The position numbers were made by a program, and so were the translations under genes. A model generated the notes under the pieces. The model was not told the origin of the DNA. It saw only the letters and a list, made by a program, of their open reading frames with translations, and did not search any database. From Bacteroidetes bacterium ADurb.Bin012 (GTDB lineage: Bacteria; Bacteroidota; Bacteroidia; Bacteroidales; TTA-H9), in contig MWFC01000023.1 in the NCBI GenBank assembly GCA_002071415.1, forward strand, positions 1 through 32,879: a DNA stretch of 32,879 nucleotides, given 5' to 3'. Positions 8,524 to 17,153 of the stretch are shown in pieces (the stretch's first letter is position 1; each line of letters opens with the position of its first letter).

Positions 8524-9582
8524 ATGAAACGAAGGACTATTTTATTGGCTCTTATTTTTATTTTGGAAGCAAAAAGCTATTTGAGTTCCCAACCGGCAGC
8601 ATATACGCAATGGTGGAATGCCCCTCAGCAGGAAAACCCAGCCTTAACAGCATTTGGTATAGAAAAATATCGACTGGATGGAGTTTATCAAACTCGTTCC
8701 TATGAAAATGCTCCGAATTTGAACACTTTATATTTATCTGCTTCTTATCGCTTCAATTTCGAAAACACTAATAAGGAGTATGGTTTGGTGTTGCCTCGCT
8801 CCAATCCCTTATCCATTGGCATAGGCATATTCAGCGAACGACGTTTTGCCGATACCACTCAGTATCCATACGCTATTATCGGCGCAAGTTTCGATATTCT
8901 AGCCGGATTTGGAGGTACCAACACACTTGCAGTTGGTCTTCAGCCCTACTGGTTCGAATCGGAGGGTTACTATCCGGTTTCGAAAATTTATTTTCAAAGC
9001 AACGACACTTTGCTGCCAGGCCATTCTCCACATAAAAAATTTGGAGTGAATGTAGGTATTTTATTAGGAATCAATAAAATGGACTGTTGGACCGACGATC
9101 AGGTGCATCGCTTCGAGATTGGAATGGCCATTTACAGATTGTCGATGCCTTATCGTACTCTCATACCCGACATTCATCCCGGTAAGGAAATTCATTCACA
9201 TGCAGGATATCTTTTACCCTTGAGCCAGAAACTCGGTATGGTTTTCAGAACTTCATGGATATATGAAGGGCAGCATCTTTACAATGGTGGCTTCAGCCTG
9301 ATTTACCGTAGGCATTTTGCTTTTGCCGATAGATTCCGCATGGGTATATATTACAGTAATACATATCATCTATCTTTAACGGCGGGATTCAGAATCTACA
9401 CACCTAAAACCAGCACCCTATCGCTCGATCTTGAAATGAGCAGAGACTTTGCTCTAAAAAATCAACAGAATATGATACCCTGGCATCAAAACGCATGGGA
9501 GATTGCTTTTATCGTAAAACCCATAAAAAAATGTTGGTCGCTCGATAATTGCTCCAGAGCCTATCAATACGAAGGTTTTTGA
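8524..9582 (+). CDS. PorP/SprF-family type IX secretion outer-membrane protein
   Basis: A protein of about 352 residues resembling PorP/SprF proteins, which sit in the outer membrane and help secrete or anchor T9SS cargo and gliding adhesins. Evidence is the N-terminal pattern after the signal peptide (Y-T-Q-W-W-N-A-P-x-x-E-N-P-A-L-T, like the family Q-x-x-x-N-P-A-x-x-G), the alternating beta-strand pattern with aromatic belt residues through the whole length, and the G-I-G-I/G-V-N-V-G-I strand repeats. The frame is open from ATG at 8482, but the ATG at 8524 gives a clean signal peptide (M-K-R-R-T followed by a hydrophobic run) and is preferred. No gldK-N or porV genes are nearby, so this is an orphan family member. 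A generic beta-barrel protein is the alternative. Confidence 0.65.
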   Translation: MKRRTILLALIFILEAKSYLSSQPAAYTQWWNAPQQENPALTAFGIEKYRLDGVYQTRSYENAPNLNTLYLSASYRFNFENTNKEYGLVLPRSNPLSIGIGIFSERRFADTTQYPYAIIGASFDILAGFGGTNTLAVGLQPYWFESEGYYPVSKIYFQSNDTLLPGHSPHKKFGVNVGILLGINKMDCWTDDQVHRFEIGMAIYRLSMPYRTLIPDIHPGKEIHSHAGYLLPLSQKLGMVFRTSWIYEGQHLYNGGFSLIYRRHFAFADRFRMGIYYSNTYHLSLTAGFRIYTPKTSTLSLDLEMSRDFALKNQQNMIPWHQNAWEIAFIVKPIKKCWSLDNCSRAYQYEGF

Positions 9583-9620
9583 GCTCTAACAAATTATAGT
9601 TCGTTGATTTCAAAATTCAT

Positions 9621-11504
9621 TCATTCTTCGCTCTTGTCCTTCGGTTTGAATTTAAGCCCTAAATTCAAATTGAAGGCATATTTGGAAGGCTTGTGCGGTT
9701 CGCTATTCTTGCCATTATTTTTCGATAGGCGTGGATGACCATATATTTCTTCATATAAAGATGAATATTTGGCATAAATGACCTCACGTCTCAATTTCAA
9801 TGTAGGGCTCTGTTCGCCTGTTTGTGGTGACCATTCATCGGCCACGAGTCTGAATCGTTTTACCTGCTCGTGAAGGCTCAATGTTTTGTTGAGTCTCTGA
9901 ACCTCTTCGTCTATTCGCTCGATTACTTCTTCCATCTTTATAAGCTCTCGATTGTCGTGATAATGAATTTTATGCTTGGAAGCCCAAAAATGCAAATAAT
10001 TCAAATTAGGAACTATGAAGGCACTCACAAACTTCTCGTTTTCACCAATAATCATAATTTCCTCTATGAAGATGGATTCCTTGAATTTGTTTTCGATTAC
10101 CTGGGGAGCAATATACTTTCCAGCCGAGAGCTTGAAGATTTCCTTTTTGCGATCGGTAATTTTCAGAAATTTACCATCCACCAGCACGCCAATATCTCCC
10201 GTATGAAAAAAACCATCTTCATCGATAACCTGGGCTGTATATTCTGGATCCTTATAATAACCCAGCATTACATTAGGTCCTTTCACGAGAATCTCACCAT
10301 CATTGGCAATCTTTACTTCCACGCCTTCCAATACGGGTCCAACCGTACCAAATTTAATATCTGGCCAGTTAAAATGACCTACTGCAATTACCGGTGAAGT
10401 TTCTGTCAATCCATATCCTTCTACTACGGGCAAACCCGCACCCCAAAAAATTCTACATAACCTTTCCTGCAACGACGAACCTCCTGAAACTATTACCTTG
10501 ATATGGCCGCCTAAGGCTTCTCTCCATTTCACAAATACCAGTTTATCAGCCCATTTTAACTGCAAATCATAAAACCATCCATTGGCATTGTTAAACTCAA
10601 AACGCTCGGCCAGATGCAATGCCCAAAAAAATATTGCCTTTTTGATGCCATTTAAATCTTTCCCCTGAGCTACAATCCTGTCGTAAACATTCTCGAGCAA
10701 TCGCGGAACAGCATTGAACTCATTGGCCTGAATTTCATTTAAATTCGCCACAATACTGCCCATATTCTCTGCATAATAAATCCCTATGCCCAAATATTGA
10801 AAATCATAATTCATCATCCTTTCATAGATATGCGAAAGAGGAAGAAAACTCAAAACCTTGTCCTCGTGCGTCAAGGGATTGATCTTAGAAGTGGCTATGG
10901 TATTCGACATAATGTTCCAATGGCTCAGCATGACGCCTTTGGGCTTGCCCGTCGTACCCGATGTGTAAATAATAGTAACTAAATCATCGGGCTTTATACT
11001 GTTTTTTATTTTCTTCAATGGCCCATCATATTTTTCTCTCATTTTCCTTCCTGTTTCTACAATTTCCATCCAATGAGGCGCACCTTCCACTTCATTGAAA
11101 GTAACCACCATTTGAATTTGTGGCAAAGCATCGGCAATGGGTTTTATCTTGGCATAGAGTGATTTATCGCCTACAAAAACCAGCTTTGTATCCGAATGTT
11201 CGAGAATATAATAATACTCTTCAACATTGAGAGTTGGATAAATGGGAACATGCACAAATCCGCCAAGTGCAAGGCCCATATCCACAAAATTCCATTCAGG
11301 CCGATTTGCTGTAATGGTAGCAATTTTATCTCCTTGCACGAATCCAAGTGCCATTAGTCCCATACACAAACTCTCCGAAAATTCTTTATAATCTACTGCC
11401 GAAAAATGTATCCATCTACCATTTCTCTTGGCACCAAAAACATCTGGCCTTGGATATTTTTCTATCCATTGATCGAGTAAATCAAACGTACGTGTCATCT
11501 GCAT
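9621..11504 (-). CDS. Long-chain fatty-acid--CoA ligase (AMP-forming)
   Basis: A 627-residue ANL-superfamily adenylating enzyme of the FadD15-like long-chain acyl-CoA synthetase group. It activates fatty acids through an acyl-AMP and transfers them to CoA at the inner membrane. Motifs in order: Y-T-S-G-T-T-G-K-P-K-G (180-190, phosphate loop), G-Y-G-L-T-E-T-S-P (363-371, adenine/acyl site), H-T-G-D-I-G (434-439) and D-R-K-K-E-I-F-K-L-S-A-G-K-Y (451-464, hinge plus the acyl-CoA synthetase signature). All key residues are present. The C-terminal tail of about 30 residues is Lys/Ser-rich and low in structure. It is convergent with the PorP-like gene (38 nt apart) and divergent from ugd. CAAAGTTA at 11566-11573 is an exact -7 box on the minus strand (TAACTTTG), but without a clear -33 box. 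Confidence 0.92.
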   Translation of the reverse strand: MQMTRTFDLLDQWIEKYPRPDVFGAKRNGRWIHFSAVDYKEFSESLCMGLMALGFVQGDKIATITANRPEWNFVDMGLALGGFVHVPIYPTLNVEEYYYILEHSDTKLVFVGDKSLYAKIKPIADALPQIQMVVTFNEVEGAPHWMEIVETGRKMREKYDGPLKKIKNSIKPDDLVTIIYTSGTTGKPKGVMLSHWNIMSNTIATSKINPLTHEDKVLSFLPLSHIYERMMNYDFQYLGIGIYYAENMGSIVANLNEIQANEFNAVPRLLENVYDRIVAQGKDLNGIKKAIFFWALHLAERFEFNNANGWFYDLQLKWADKLVFVKWREALGGHIKVIVSGGSSLQERLCRIFWGAGLPVVEGYGLTETSPVIAVGHFNWPDIKFGTVGPVLEGVEVKIANDGEILVKGPNVMLGYYKDPEYTAQVIDEDGFFHTGDIGVLVDGKFLKITDRKKEIFKLSAGKYIAPQVIENKFKESIFIEEIMIIGENEKFVSAFIVPNLNYLHFWASKHKIHYHDNRELIKMEEVIERIDEEVQRLNKTLSLHEQVKRFRLVADEWSPQTGEQSPTLKLRREVIYAKYSSLYEEIYGHPRLSKNNGKNSEPHKPSKYAFNLNLGLKFKPKDKSEE

Positions 11505-11642
11505 CGTAAAGCAAAATTTGATACATTAACCAACCATAAATTAATTTTAAACCAATTTCTAAAACCAAAGTTATTCAGTGAATTTTAACTATTTGGTTAA
11601 AATATAATCAATTCGTATTTACCCAGATTTATCCTCACTATA

Positions 11643-11672
11643 TTGAATAATTGATGTCTCTTCATAAATTTG
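11643..11672 (+). promoter_or_regulatory. Promoter for the ugd sugar-nucleotide cluster
   Basis: TTG at 11643-11645 and TAAATTTG at 11665-11672, separated by 19 nt, form a full Bacteroidota promoter. The predicted start near 11679 leaves a leader of about 30 nt before the ugd ATG at 11709. Confidence 0.6.
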
Positions 11673-11708
11673 TCGAAGAAAAGATACATTACATAAAATC
11701 ATTATTCT

Positions 11709-13040
11709 ATGAAAATTACGATTGTTGGAAGTGGATATGTAGGGCTTGTTACCGGTACTTGCTTTGCCGAGGTAGGAATTGAAGTAACATGTGTAGATAT
11801 AGATTCTCGCAAAATAGAAAATTTAAGGAAGGGAATTATCCCCATTTATGAGCCCGGGCTCGAGCCTATCGTCATGCGAAATATTGATAAAGGAAGGCTA
11901 TTTTTTTCGACCGATTTGAAATCGGTGATATCTCAAGGTACAGATATGGTTTTTACAGCCGTAGGAACACCACCTAGTGGAGACGGAAGTGCTGATTTGC
12001 AATATGTTATCAACGTAGCTCGCGAAATTGGACGTTATATGCAAGATTATTTGCTTGTAGTTACAAAAAGTACCGTACCAGTTGGAACATCCGAAAAAGT
12101 CAGGCATGTCATTCAGGAGGAACTCGACAAAAGAGGAGTAAACATTCCATTCGATGTAGCTTCCAATCCCGAATTCCTGAAAGAAGGCGATGCCATCAAC
12201 GATTTTCTCAAACCCGATCGCATTGTGGTAGGCATCGATTCGGAAAGAGCTCAGGATATCTTCGAGCGACTTTACAAACCCTTTACGCTGAATGGGCATC
12301 CCATCATTTTTATGGATATCCCTTCGGCCGAGATGACGAAGTATGCGGCCAATTCAATGCTTGCCACCAAGATTAGTTTTATGAACGACATTGCGAATCT
12401 TTGTGAATTGGTAGGAGCTGATGTAAATATGGTACGCAAAGGTATTGGTAGCGACAGCCGCATAGGCACTAAATTCATCTATCCTGGTATTGGTTATGGA
12501 GGAAGTTGTTTTCCCAAAGACGTAAAAGCCCTTATACGAACTGCTGCCGAGAAAGGTTATCAATTAAGCGTTTTGAAGGCAGTGGAAGAAGTTAATGAAA
12601 ATCAGAAATTGGTTTTATACAAAAAGCTAAATTCTTACTACAGCGGCCAACTTAATGACAAAACCATCGCTATCTGGGGATTGAGCTTCAAACCCAACAC
12701 CGACGACATGCGCGAAGCACCTTCTATCTCACTCATTCATCAATTGCTCTCCGTTGGTGCAAAAGTGAAAGCTTACGATCCTGTGGCTATGAATGAAGCC
12801 AGACAGTGTTATTTCGGCGATCAAATCGAATATTCAAAAGATCAGTACGAGGCTACCATTGATGCTGACGCTCTCTTGCTCGTCACCGAATGGCCCGAAT
12901 TCAAATTCCCCAATTTCAATGTGGTGAAAAAATTGATGCGCCACCCTGTTGTTTTCGACGGAAGAAACATTTATTCCAAACAGGAAATGAAAGACATGGG
13001 CTTTGATTACTTTGGAATTGGCATTCCTTCACTAAAATGA
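11709..13040 (+). CDS. ugd: UDP-glucose 6-dehydrogenase
   Basis: A 443-residue enzyme that oxidises UDP-glucose twice with NAD+ to give UDP-glucuronate. The N-terminal Rossmann motif G-S-G-Y-V-G-L-V-T-G occupies residues 7-16, followed by T-K-S-T-V-P-V-G-T (119-127), N-P-E-F-L-K-E-G (153-160), the K-Y-A-A-N-S-M-L-A-T-K-I-S-F helix around 211-224, the catalytic cysteine C267 in G-G-S-C-F-P-K-D, and the C-terminal G-L-S-F-K-P-x-T-D-D-M-R segment that binds the UDP-sugar. Length and order are typical. It is the first gene of a sugar-nucleotide cluster behind its own promoter. The next gene uses its product, which fits a UDP-glucose to UDP-glucuronate to UDP-xylose route for cell-surface glycans. 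Confidence 0.97.
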   Translation: MKITIVGSGYVGLVTGTCFAEVGIEVTCVDIDSRKIENLRKGIIPIYEPGLEPIVMRNIDKGRLFFSTDLKSVISQGTDMVFTAVGTPPSGDGSADLQYVINVAREIGRYMQDYLLVVTKSTVPVGTSEKVRHVIQEELDKRGVNIPFDVASNPEFLKEGDAINDFLKPDRIVVGIDSERAQDIFERLYKPFTLNGHPIIFMDIPSAEMTKYAANSMLATKISFMNDIANLCELVGADVNMVRKGIGSDSRIGTKFIYPGIGYGGSCFPKDVKALIRTAAEKGYQLSVLKAVEEVNENQKLVLYKKLNSYYSGQLNDKTIAIWGLSFKPNTDDMREAPSISLIHQLLSVGAKVKAYDPVAMNEARQCYFGDQIEYSKDQYEATIDADALLLVTEWPEFKFPNFNVVKKLMRHPVVFDGRNIYSKQEMKDMGFDYFGIGIPSLK

Positions 13041-13108
13041 AAAACATCATATTGCTCATAAACACCTTCTAATTACATAAAACATAACCCTTCAAGAATT
13101 TATATCTC

Positions 13109-14047
13109 ATGAGAAAAAAAATACTGGTAACAGGGGGAGCGGGATTTATCGGCTCTCACCTCTGTAAACGTCTTTTAGATTTAGGCCATGAAGTAATTTG
13201 CCTCGATAATTATTTTACGGGCTCCAAGGAAAACGTAGTAGAGTTAATGTCGAACCCCTATTTCGAGCTGATCAGGCACGACGTAACCATGCCCTTTTTT
13301 ATCGAAGCAGATGAAATTTATAATCTGGCATGCCCTGCTTCTCCTATCCATTATCAGTACAATCCCATTAAAACAATAAAGACTTCCGTAATGGGGGCTA
13401 TCAACATGCTAGGCTTGGCCAAGCGAATCCGTGTCAAAATTCTTCAGGCTTCCACCAGCGAAGTTTATGGCGATCCCGATGTTCATCCTCAAACAGAAGA
13501 TTATTGGGGAAAGGTAAATCCCATAGGGCCAAGAGCATGTTACGACGAAGGGAAAAGATGCGCCGAAGCTTTATTTATGAATTACTACCGTCAGAACAAC
13601 GTTCGCATAAAAATTATCCGCATCTTTAATACTTATGGACCAAAAATGCACCCCAACGATGGCAGGGTGGTTTCAAATTTCATCGTTCAAGCATTAAAAA
13701 ATCAAAATATCACCATCTATGGTGATGGTTCTCAAACACGGTCTTTTCAGTACGTAGACGATCTGATCGAAGGAGCCATTAGAATGATGGATACGCCTGA
13801 CGATGTAACCGGTCCTGTTAACATTGGAAATCCAGATGAATTTACCATTCTCGAGCTAGCTGAAAAAGTCATTCGGCTCACTGGTAGCCGCTCAAAGATT
13901 ATATTTCAACCTCTTCCGCCCGATGATCCCAAACAACGCCAACCCGATATTACCCTGGCTAAAAATCTATTGAATTGGGAACCCAAAGTCGCACTTGAAG
14001 ATGGCCTCCAAATGACTATAGAATATTTCCGCAAGCTTATACGCTGA
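13109..14047 (+). CDS. uxs: UDP-glucuronate decarboxylase (UDP-xylose synthase)
   Basis: A 312-residue extended short-chain dehydrogenase of the UXS type, which converts UDP-glucuronate to UDP-xylose through a 4-keto intermediate with tightly bound NAD+. It shows the glycine-rich G-G-A-G-F-I-G at 9-15, the acidic ribose-binding D33 (C-L-D-N-Y-F-T-G), A-C-P-A-S-P (75-79 region), the active-site S-T-S-E-V-Y-G-D-P (115-123) and Y145-x-x-x-K149 (Y-D-E-G-K-R). The A-C-P-A-S-P and Y-D-E-G-K motifs separate UXS from dTDP-glucose dehydratases and epimerases. It begins 68 nt after ugd. Position next to ugd supports the substrate assignment. Confidence 0.93.
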   Translation: MRKKILVTGGAGFIGSHLCKRLLDLGHEVICLDNYFTGSKENVVELMSNPYFELIRHDVTMPFFIEADEIYNLACPASPIHYQYNPIKTIKTSVMGAINMLGLAKRIRVKILQASTSEVYGDPDVHPQTEDYWGKVNPIGPRACYDEGKRCAEALFMNYYRQNNVRIKIIRIFNTYGPKMHPNDGRVVSNFIVQALKNQNITIYGDGSQTRSFQYVDDLIEGAIRMMDTPDDVTGPVNIGNPDEFTILELAEKVIRLTGSRSKIIFQPLPPDDPKQRQPDITLAKNLLNWEPKVALEDGLQMTIEYFRKLIR

Positions 14048-14090
14048 AACTGGATAAAATAATAGAAGAAAAGCAAACAAAATTATTGAA

Positions 14091-14957
14091 ATGAAGACCA
14101 AAATACTCGTAACAGGTAGCAATGGTCAGCTTGGAAATGAGCTGAGGCTTTTGAGTGCACATCTGAATCATTTATCTTTTGTGTTTACCGATGTTACCGA
14201 ATTGGATATTACCCAACCCGAGGCAGTAAATGAAATAATGGAAAGCCTCCAGCCTCAATATCTCATCAATTGTGCAGCTTATACAGCAGTCGATAAAGCC
14301 GAAAGTGAAAAAGAATCCGCTTGGAAAATCAATGCCATAGCTCCAGAAATACTCGCCAATTCAGCACGTAAAACCGGTACTTGCCTTATTCACATTTCCA
14401 GTGACTATGTTTTTGATGGGCAAAATTATAGACCTTACCTCCCTTCTCACCCCACTCATCCTTTGTCGTGGTATGGGAAATCAAAGGAAGGGGGTGAGAT
14501 TGCCATCATGAGAAGCCGAGTCAATGCATTCATCATTCGTACAGCTTGGTTGTATTCGAGTTTCGGAAGCAATTTTGTAAAAACCATTCGCCGCAATGCT
14601 TTACAAAAACAAAACCTCGATGTAGTCTCCGACCAGGTTGGTTCGCCTACTTGGGCAGCCGATCTGGCCGAAATGATCCTCCATGTTATTATTCATCGGA
14701 TAGAACCCGAAGGAGTTGAAATTCTGCATTATACCAATGAGGGGGTGTGCAGTTGGTACGACTTTGCCATCAGCATTGTAGAACATTCAGATATCAGTTG
14801 TACAATTCATCCGATATCATCCGAACAATATCCCTTACCAGCTCCACGACCATTTTACAGCGTTCTCGATAAAACGAATACACGTCAACGCCTGAATATC
14901 GAAATTCCGCATTGGAACGCCAGTTTGAAAAAATGTATACAATTGCTGAATGAATAA
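14091..14957 (+). CDS. rmlD: dTDP-4-dehydrorhamnose reductase (RmlD family)
   Basis: A 288-residue short-chain reductase of the RmlD family, which in dTDP-L-rhamnose synthesis reduces dTDP-4-dehydrorhamnose with NAD(P)H. Visible features are G-S-N-G-Q-L-G (9-15), N-C-A-A-Y-T-A-V-D-x-A-E (60-71), S-S-D-Y-V-F-D-G (103-110), Y128-G-K-S-K132 and the R-T-A-W-L-Y strand. rmlA, rmlB and rmlC are not in the window, so either they lie elsewhere or this member acts on another 4-keto sugar; the substrate is therefore inferred. It starts 43 nt after the UXS gene, and its end overlaps the GxxExxY gene by 8 nt (ATGAATAA, 14950-14957), indicating coupled translation. Confidence 0.9.
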   Translation: MKTKILVTGSNGQLGNELRLLSAHLNHLSFVFTDVTELDITQPEAVNEIMESLQPQYLINCAAYTAVDKAESEKESAWKINAIAPEILANSARKTGTCLIHISSDYVFDGQNYRPYLPSHPTHPLSWYGKSKEGGEIAIMRSRVNAFIIRTAWLYSSFGSNFVKTIRRNALQKQNLDVVSDQVGSPTWAADLAEMILHVIIHRIEPEGVEILHYTNEGVCSWYDFAISIVEHSDISCTIHPISSEQYPLPAPRPFYSVLDKTNTRQRLNIEIPHWNASLKKCIQLLNE

Positions 14958-15336
14958 TACCGATCGAAATCGTATCATTGCTCAAATCGAGAGCATGATG
15001 AATCAAATATGGGAAAAATTGGGAGAAGGCCTTCCTCTTGCCACTTACAGGGAATGCTTGATTTTTGAATTGCGCTCAGCAATGTTATCATTCCGTGAAA
15101 ATGTGGTCATCCCAGTAACCTACAAATATTTCAAGCCAGAAAACCAACTAAAGGTCGATCTTTTGATAGAAAATGAAATACCTGTAGAAATTGAAATGGA
15201 ATCAAGCGAAGCACACAGAAAGATGATGGCCGTACTCCGCCACTCGGGCAAACCTATTGGATTGTTAATAACTTTGCAGGTTAAACCTGTACGATTCATT
15301 CTTAATAAAATTACTTATCCTCAAAAAATACGGTAA
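14950..15336 (+). CDS. Degenerate GxxExxY / PDDEXK_3-type protein
   Basis: A 128-residue protein aligning by eye with the GxxExxY family (PD-(D/E)xK fold): L-G-E-G-L near residue 24, Y-R-E-C-L-I-F-E-L, a central Y-K-Y-F strand, V-D-L-L-I-E-N, and G-L-L-I at the end. The motif that names the family reads G-L-P-L-A-T-Y, with Leu replacing the Glu; the usual E-L-K of the nuclease core reads E-I-E-M, losing the Lys, and the downstream Gln is missing. The metal/nuclease site therefore looks dead. Family members often sit among sugar-nucleotide genes, but no function is proven. It overlaps rmlD by 8 nt and is 2 nt before pgcA. Confidence 0.7.
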   Translation: MNNTDRNRIIAQIESMMNQIWEKLGEGLPLATYRECLIFELRSAMLSFRENVVIPVTYKYFKPENQLKVDLLIENEIPVEIEMESSEAHRKMMAVLRHSGKPIGLLITLQVKPVRFILNKITYPQKIR

Positions 15337-15338
15337 CC

Positions 15339-17078
15339 ATGAACAAGATAAATCCAGCTATTCTCGAAAAAGCCCATCACTGGACACAACCGCCTTTTGA
15401 CGAACAAACGCGCCAAAAGGTTCAATATCTTTTAGATAACGATCCAGCAGAACTCATCGAAAGTTTTTATACCGACCTGGAATTTGGTACAGGTGGACTG
15501 CGAGGTATTATGGGACCCGGGACTAACCGAATGAATATCTATACGGTAGGAATGGCCACACAAGGCTTGGCAAATTATTTAAAAATGAACTTCCCCGATA
15601 AGAATCCCATAAAAGTAGTCATAGCTCATGATTGCCGCAACAACGGACGCCTTTTTGCACAAACTACGGCAAACGTATTATCGGCCAATGGAATCAAAGT
15701 TTTCCTTTTCGACGATTTAAGGCCCACACCCGAGCTTTCGTTTGCTGTGAGATTTCTTGGATGCCAGAGTGGCGTAGTTATTACTGCTTCACACAATCCT
15801 AAAGAATATAATGGATACAAGGCTTATTGGGAAGACGGCGGCCAGCTTGTGAGCCCCCACGACAAGAATGTCATGGCAGAAGTTAGCAAGATAAAGGGAA
15901 TAGAAGAAGTGAAATTCGAGGGCAACTCTCGATTGATTGAAACCATAGGAGAAGCGGTTGACAGGGCTTATATCGCCGCTATAAAAAATCTTTCACTCTA
16001 TCCAGAGATCATTGCCCGGTACAAAAATCTCAAAATAGTCTATACTCCTATTCATGGCACAGGAGTGAGACTTGCTCCATGGGCGTTGCAAGAATTTGGT
16101 TTCGAACAAATTTTTACCGTAGATGAACAAATGATGGTATCAGGAGATTTTCCAACCGTACATAGCCCCAATCCTGAAGAACCCGCAGCCCTCGATCTTG
16201 CCATCAAAAAAGCCCGGGAAACCGGTGCCGACCTCGTGATGGGAACCGACCCCGATGGAGACCGCGTGGGCATCGCCGTGAAAGACGAAAAAGGTGAATT
16301 CGTGCTTCTCAATGGAAATCAAACTGCTTCTCTGCTTATCTATTACATTTTGAAAGCATGGAAAGCCAAAAGACGCCTTAAGGGAAACGAATTCATCGTA
16401 AAAACCATCGTAACCTCCGAACTTATAAAGGAAATCGCCCAAAAGGAAGGAGTGAAATGCTTCGATGTACTTACAGGTTTTAAGTATATTGCCGATTTAA
16501 TCAGACGTTTGGAAGGTTCCATGCATTTCATTGCCGGAGGAGAAGAAAGTTATGGTTTCCTTACGGGCGATTTTGTCAGAGATAAAGATGCCATAAGCAC
16601 CTGCTGCATGATAGCCGAAACAGCTGCCTGGGCTGCTAATCAGGGTAAATCACTCTATCGCCTTCTCAAGGAAATCTATCTCGAATATGGATTTTATAAG
16701 GAAACCCTTCTTTCTATTACTAATAAAGGAATTGCCGGAGCCGAAGAAATCCGTCAAATGATGGAAAATTACAGGGCAAATCTTCCTGAACATCTCGCCG
16801 GTATCAAGGTTACAGTAATAAAAGATTATCTATGCCAAACAGAGATAAACCTGATTACAGGCGAAAAAATCCACATTGACTTGCCCAAATCGGATGTGCT
16901 TCAATTTTTCCTCGAAGATGGCAGCAAAATCACCGTAAGACCTTCGGGGACCGAACCTAAGATTAAATTCTATTTTGGAGCCAAAACCATTCTTCACCAT
17001 ATTGAAGATTATGAAAAGACGAACCAGTTTCTAAGCCAAAAAATCGAAGACATCAAGCATGATATGGGTCTTGCGTAA
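15339..17078 (+). CDS. pgcA: Phospho-sugar mutase (PgcA-type alpha-phosphohexomutase)
   Basis: A 579-residue alpha-D-phosphohexomutase that interconverts the 6- and 1-phosphates of glucose and/or mannose, feeding nucleotide-sugar synthesis. The phosphoserine loop T-A-S-H-N-P puts the catalytic serine at S151; the magnesium loop D-P-D-G-D-R is at 304-309; the sugar-specificity loop G-E-E-S-Y-G is at 401-406; and the phosphate-binding loop R-P-S-G-T-E-P-K lies near the C-terminus. GEES-type loops fit glucose/mannose phosphates. The length matches the long Bacillus PgcA/yeast PGM2-like type, larger than E. coli ManB. Only 2 nt separate it from the GxxExxY gene. It would provide glucose-1-phosphate for the UDP-sugar route encoded upstream. 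Confidence 0.95.
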   Translation: MNKINPAILEKAHHWTQPPFDEQTRQKVQYLLDNDPAELIESFYTDLEFGTGGLRGIMGPGTNRMNIYTVGMATQGLANYLKMNFPDKNPIKVVIAHDCRNNGRLFAQTTANVLSANGIKVFLFDDLRPTPELSFAVRFLGCQSGVVITASHNPKEYNGYKAYWEDGGQLVSPHDKNVMAEVSKIKGIEEVKFEGNSRLIETIGEAVDRAYIAAIKNLSLYPEIIARYKNLKIVYTPIHGTGVRLAPWALQEFGFEQIFTVDEQMMVSGDFPTVHSPNPEEPAALDLAIKKARETGADLVMGTDPDGDRVGIAVKDEKGEFVLLNGNQTASLLIYYILKAWKAKRRLKGNEFIVKTIVTSELIKEIAQKEGVKCFDVLTGFKYIADLIRRLEGSMHFIAGGEESYGFLTGDFVRDKDAISTCCMIAETAAWAANQGKSLYRLLKEIYLEYGFYKETLLSITNKGIAGAEEIRQMMENYRANLPEHLAGIKVTVIKDYLCQTEINLITGEKIHIDLPKSDVLQFFLEDGSKITVRPSGTEPKIKFYFGAKTILHHIEDYEKTNQFLSQKIEDIKHDMGLA

Positions 17079-17153
17079 TGCATCGTTTTATTATCCTCTT
17101 TTTTCGTATCATAAAAAATCAAAGCTGGCGTTTGCTCTGTAATTCATGATGAT

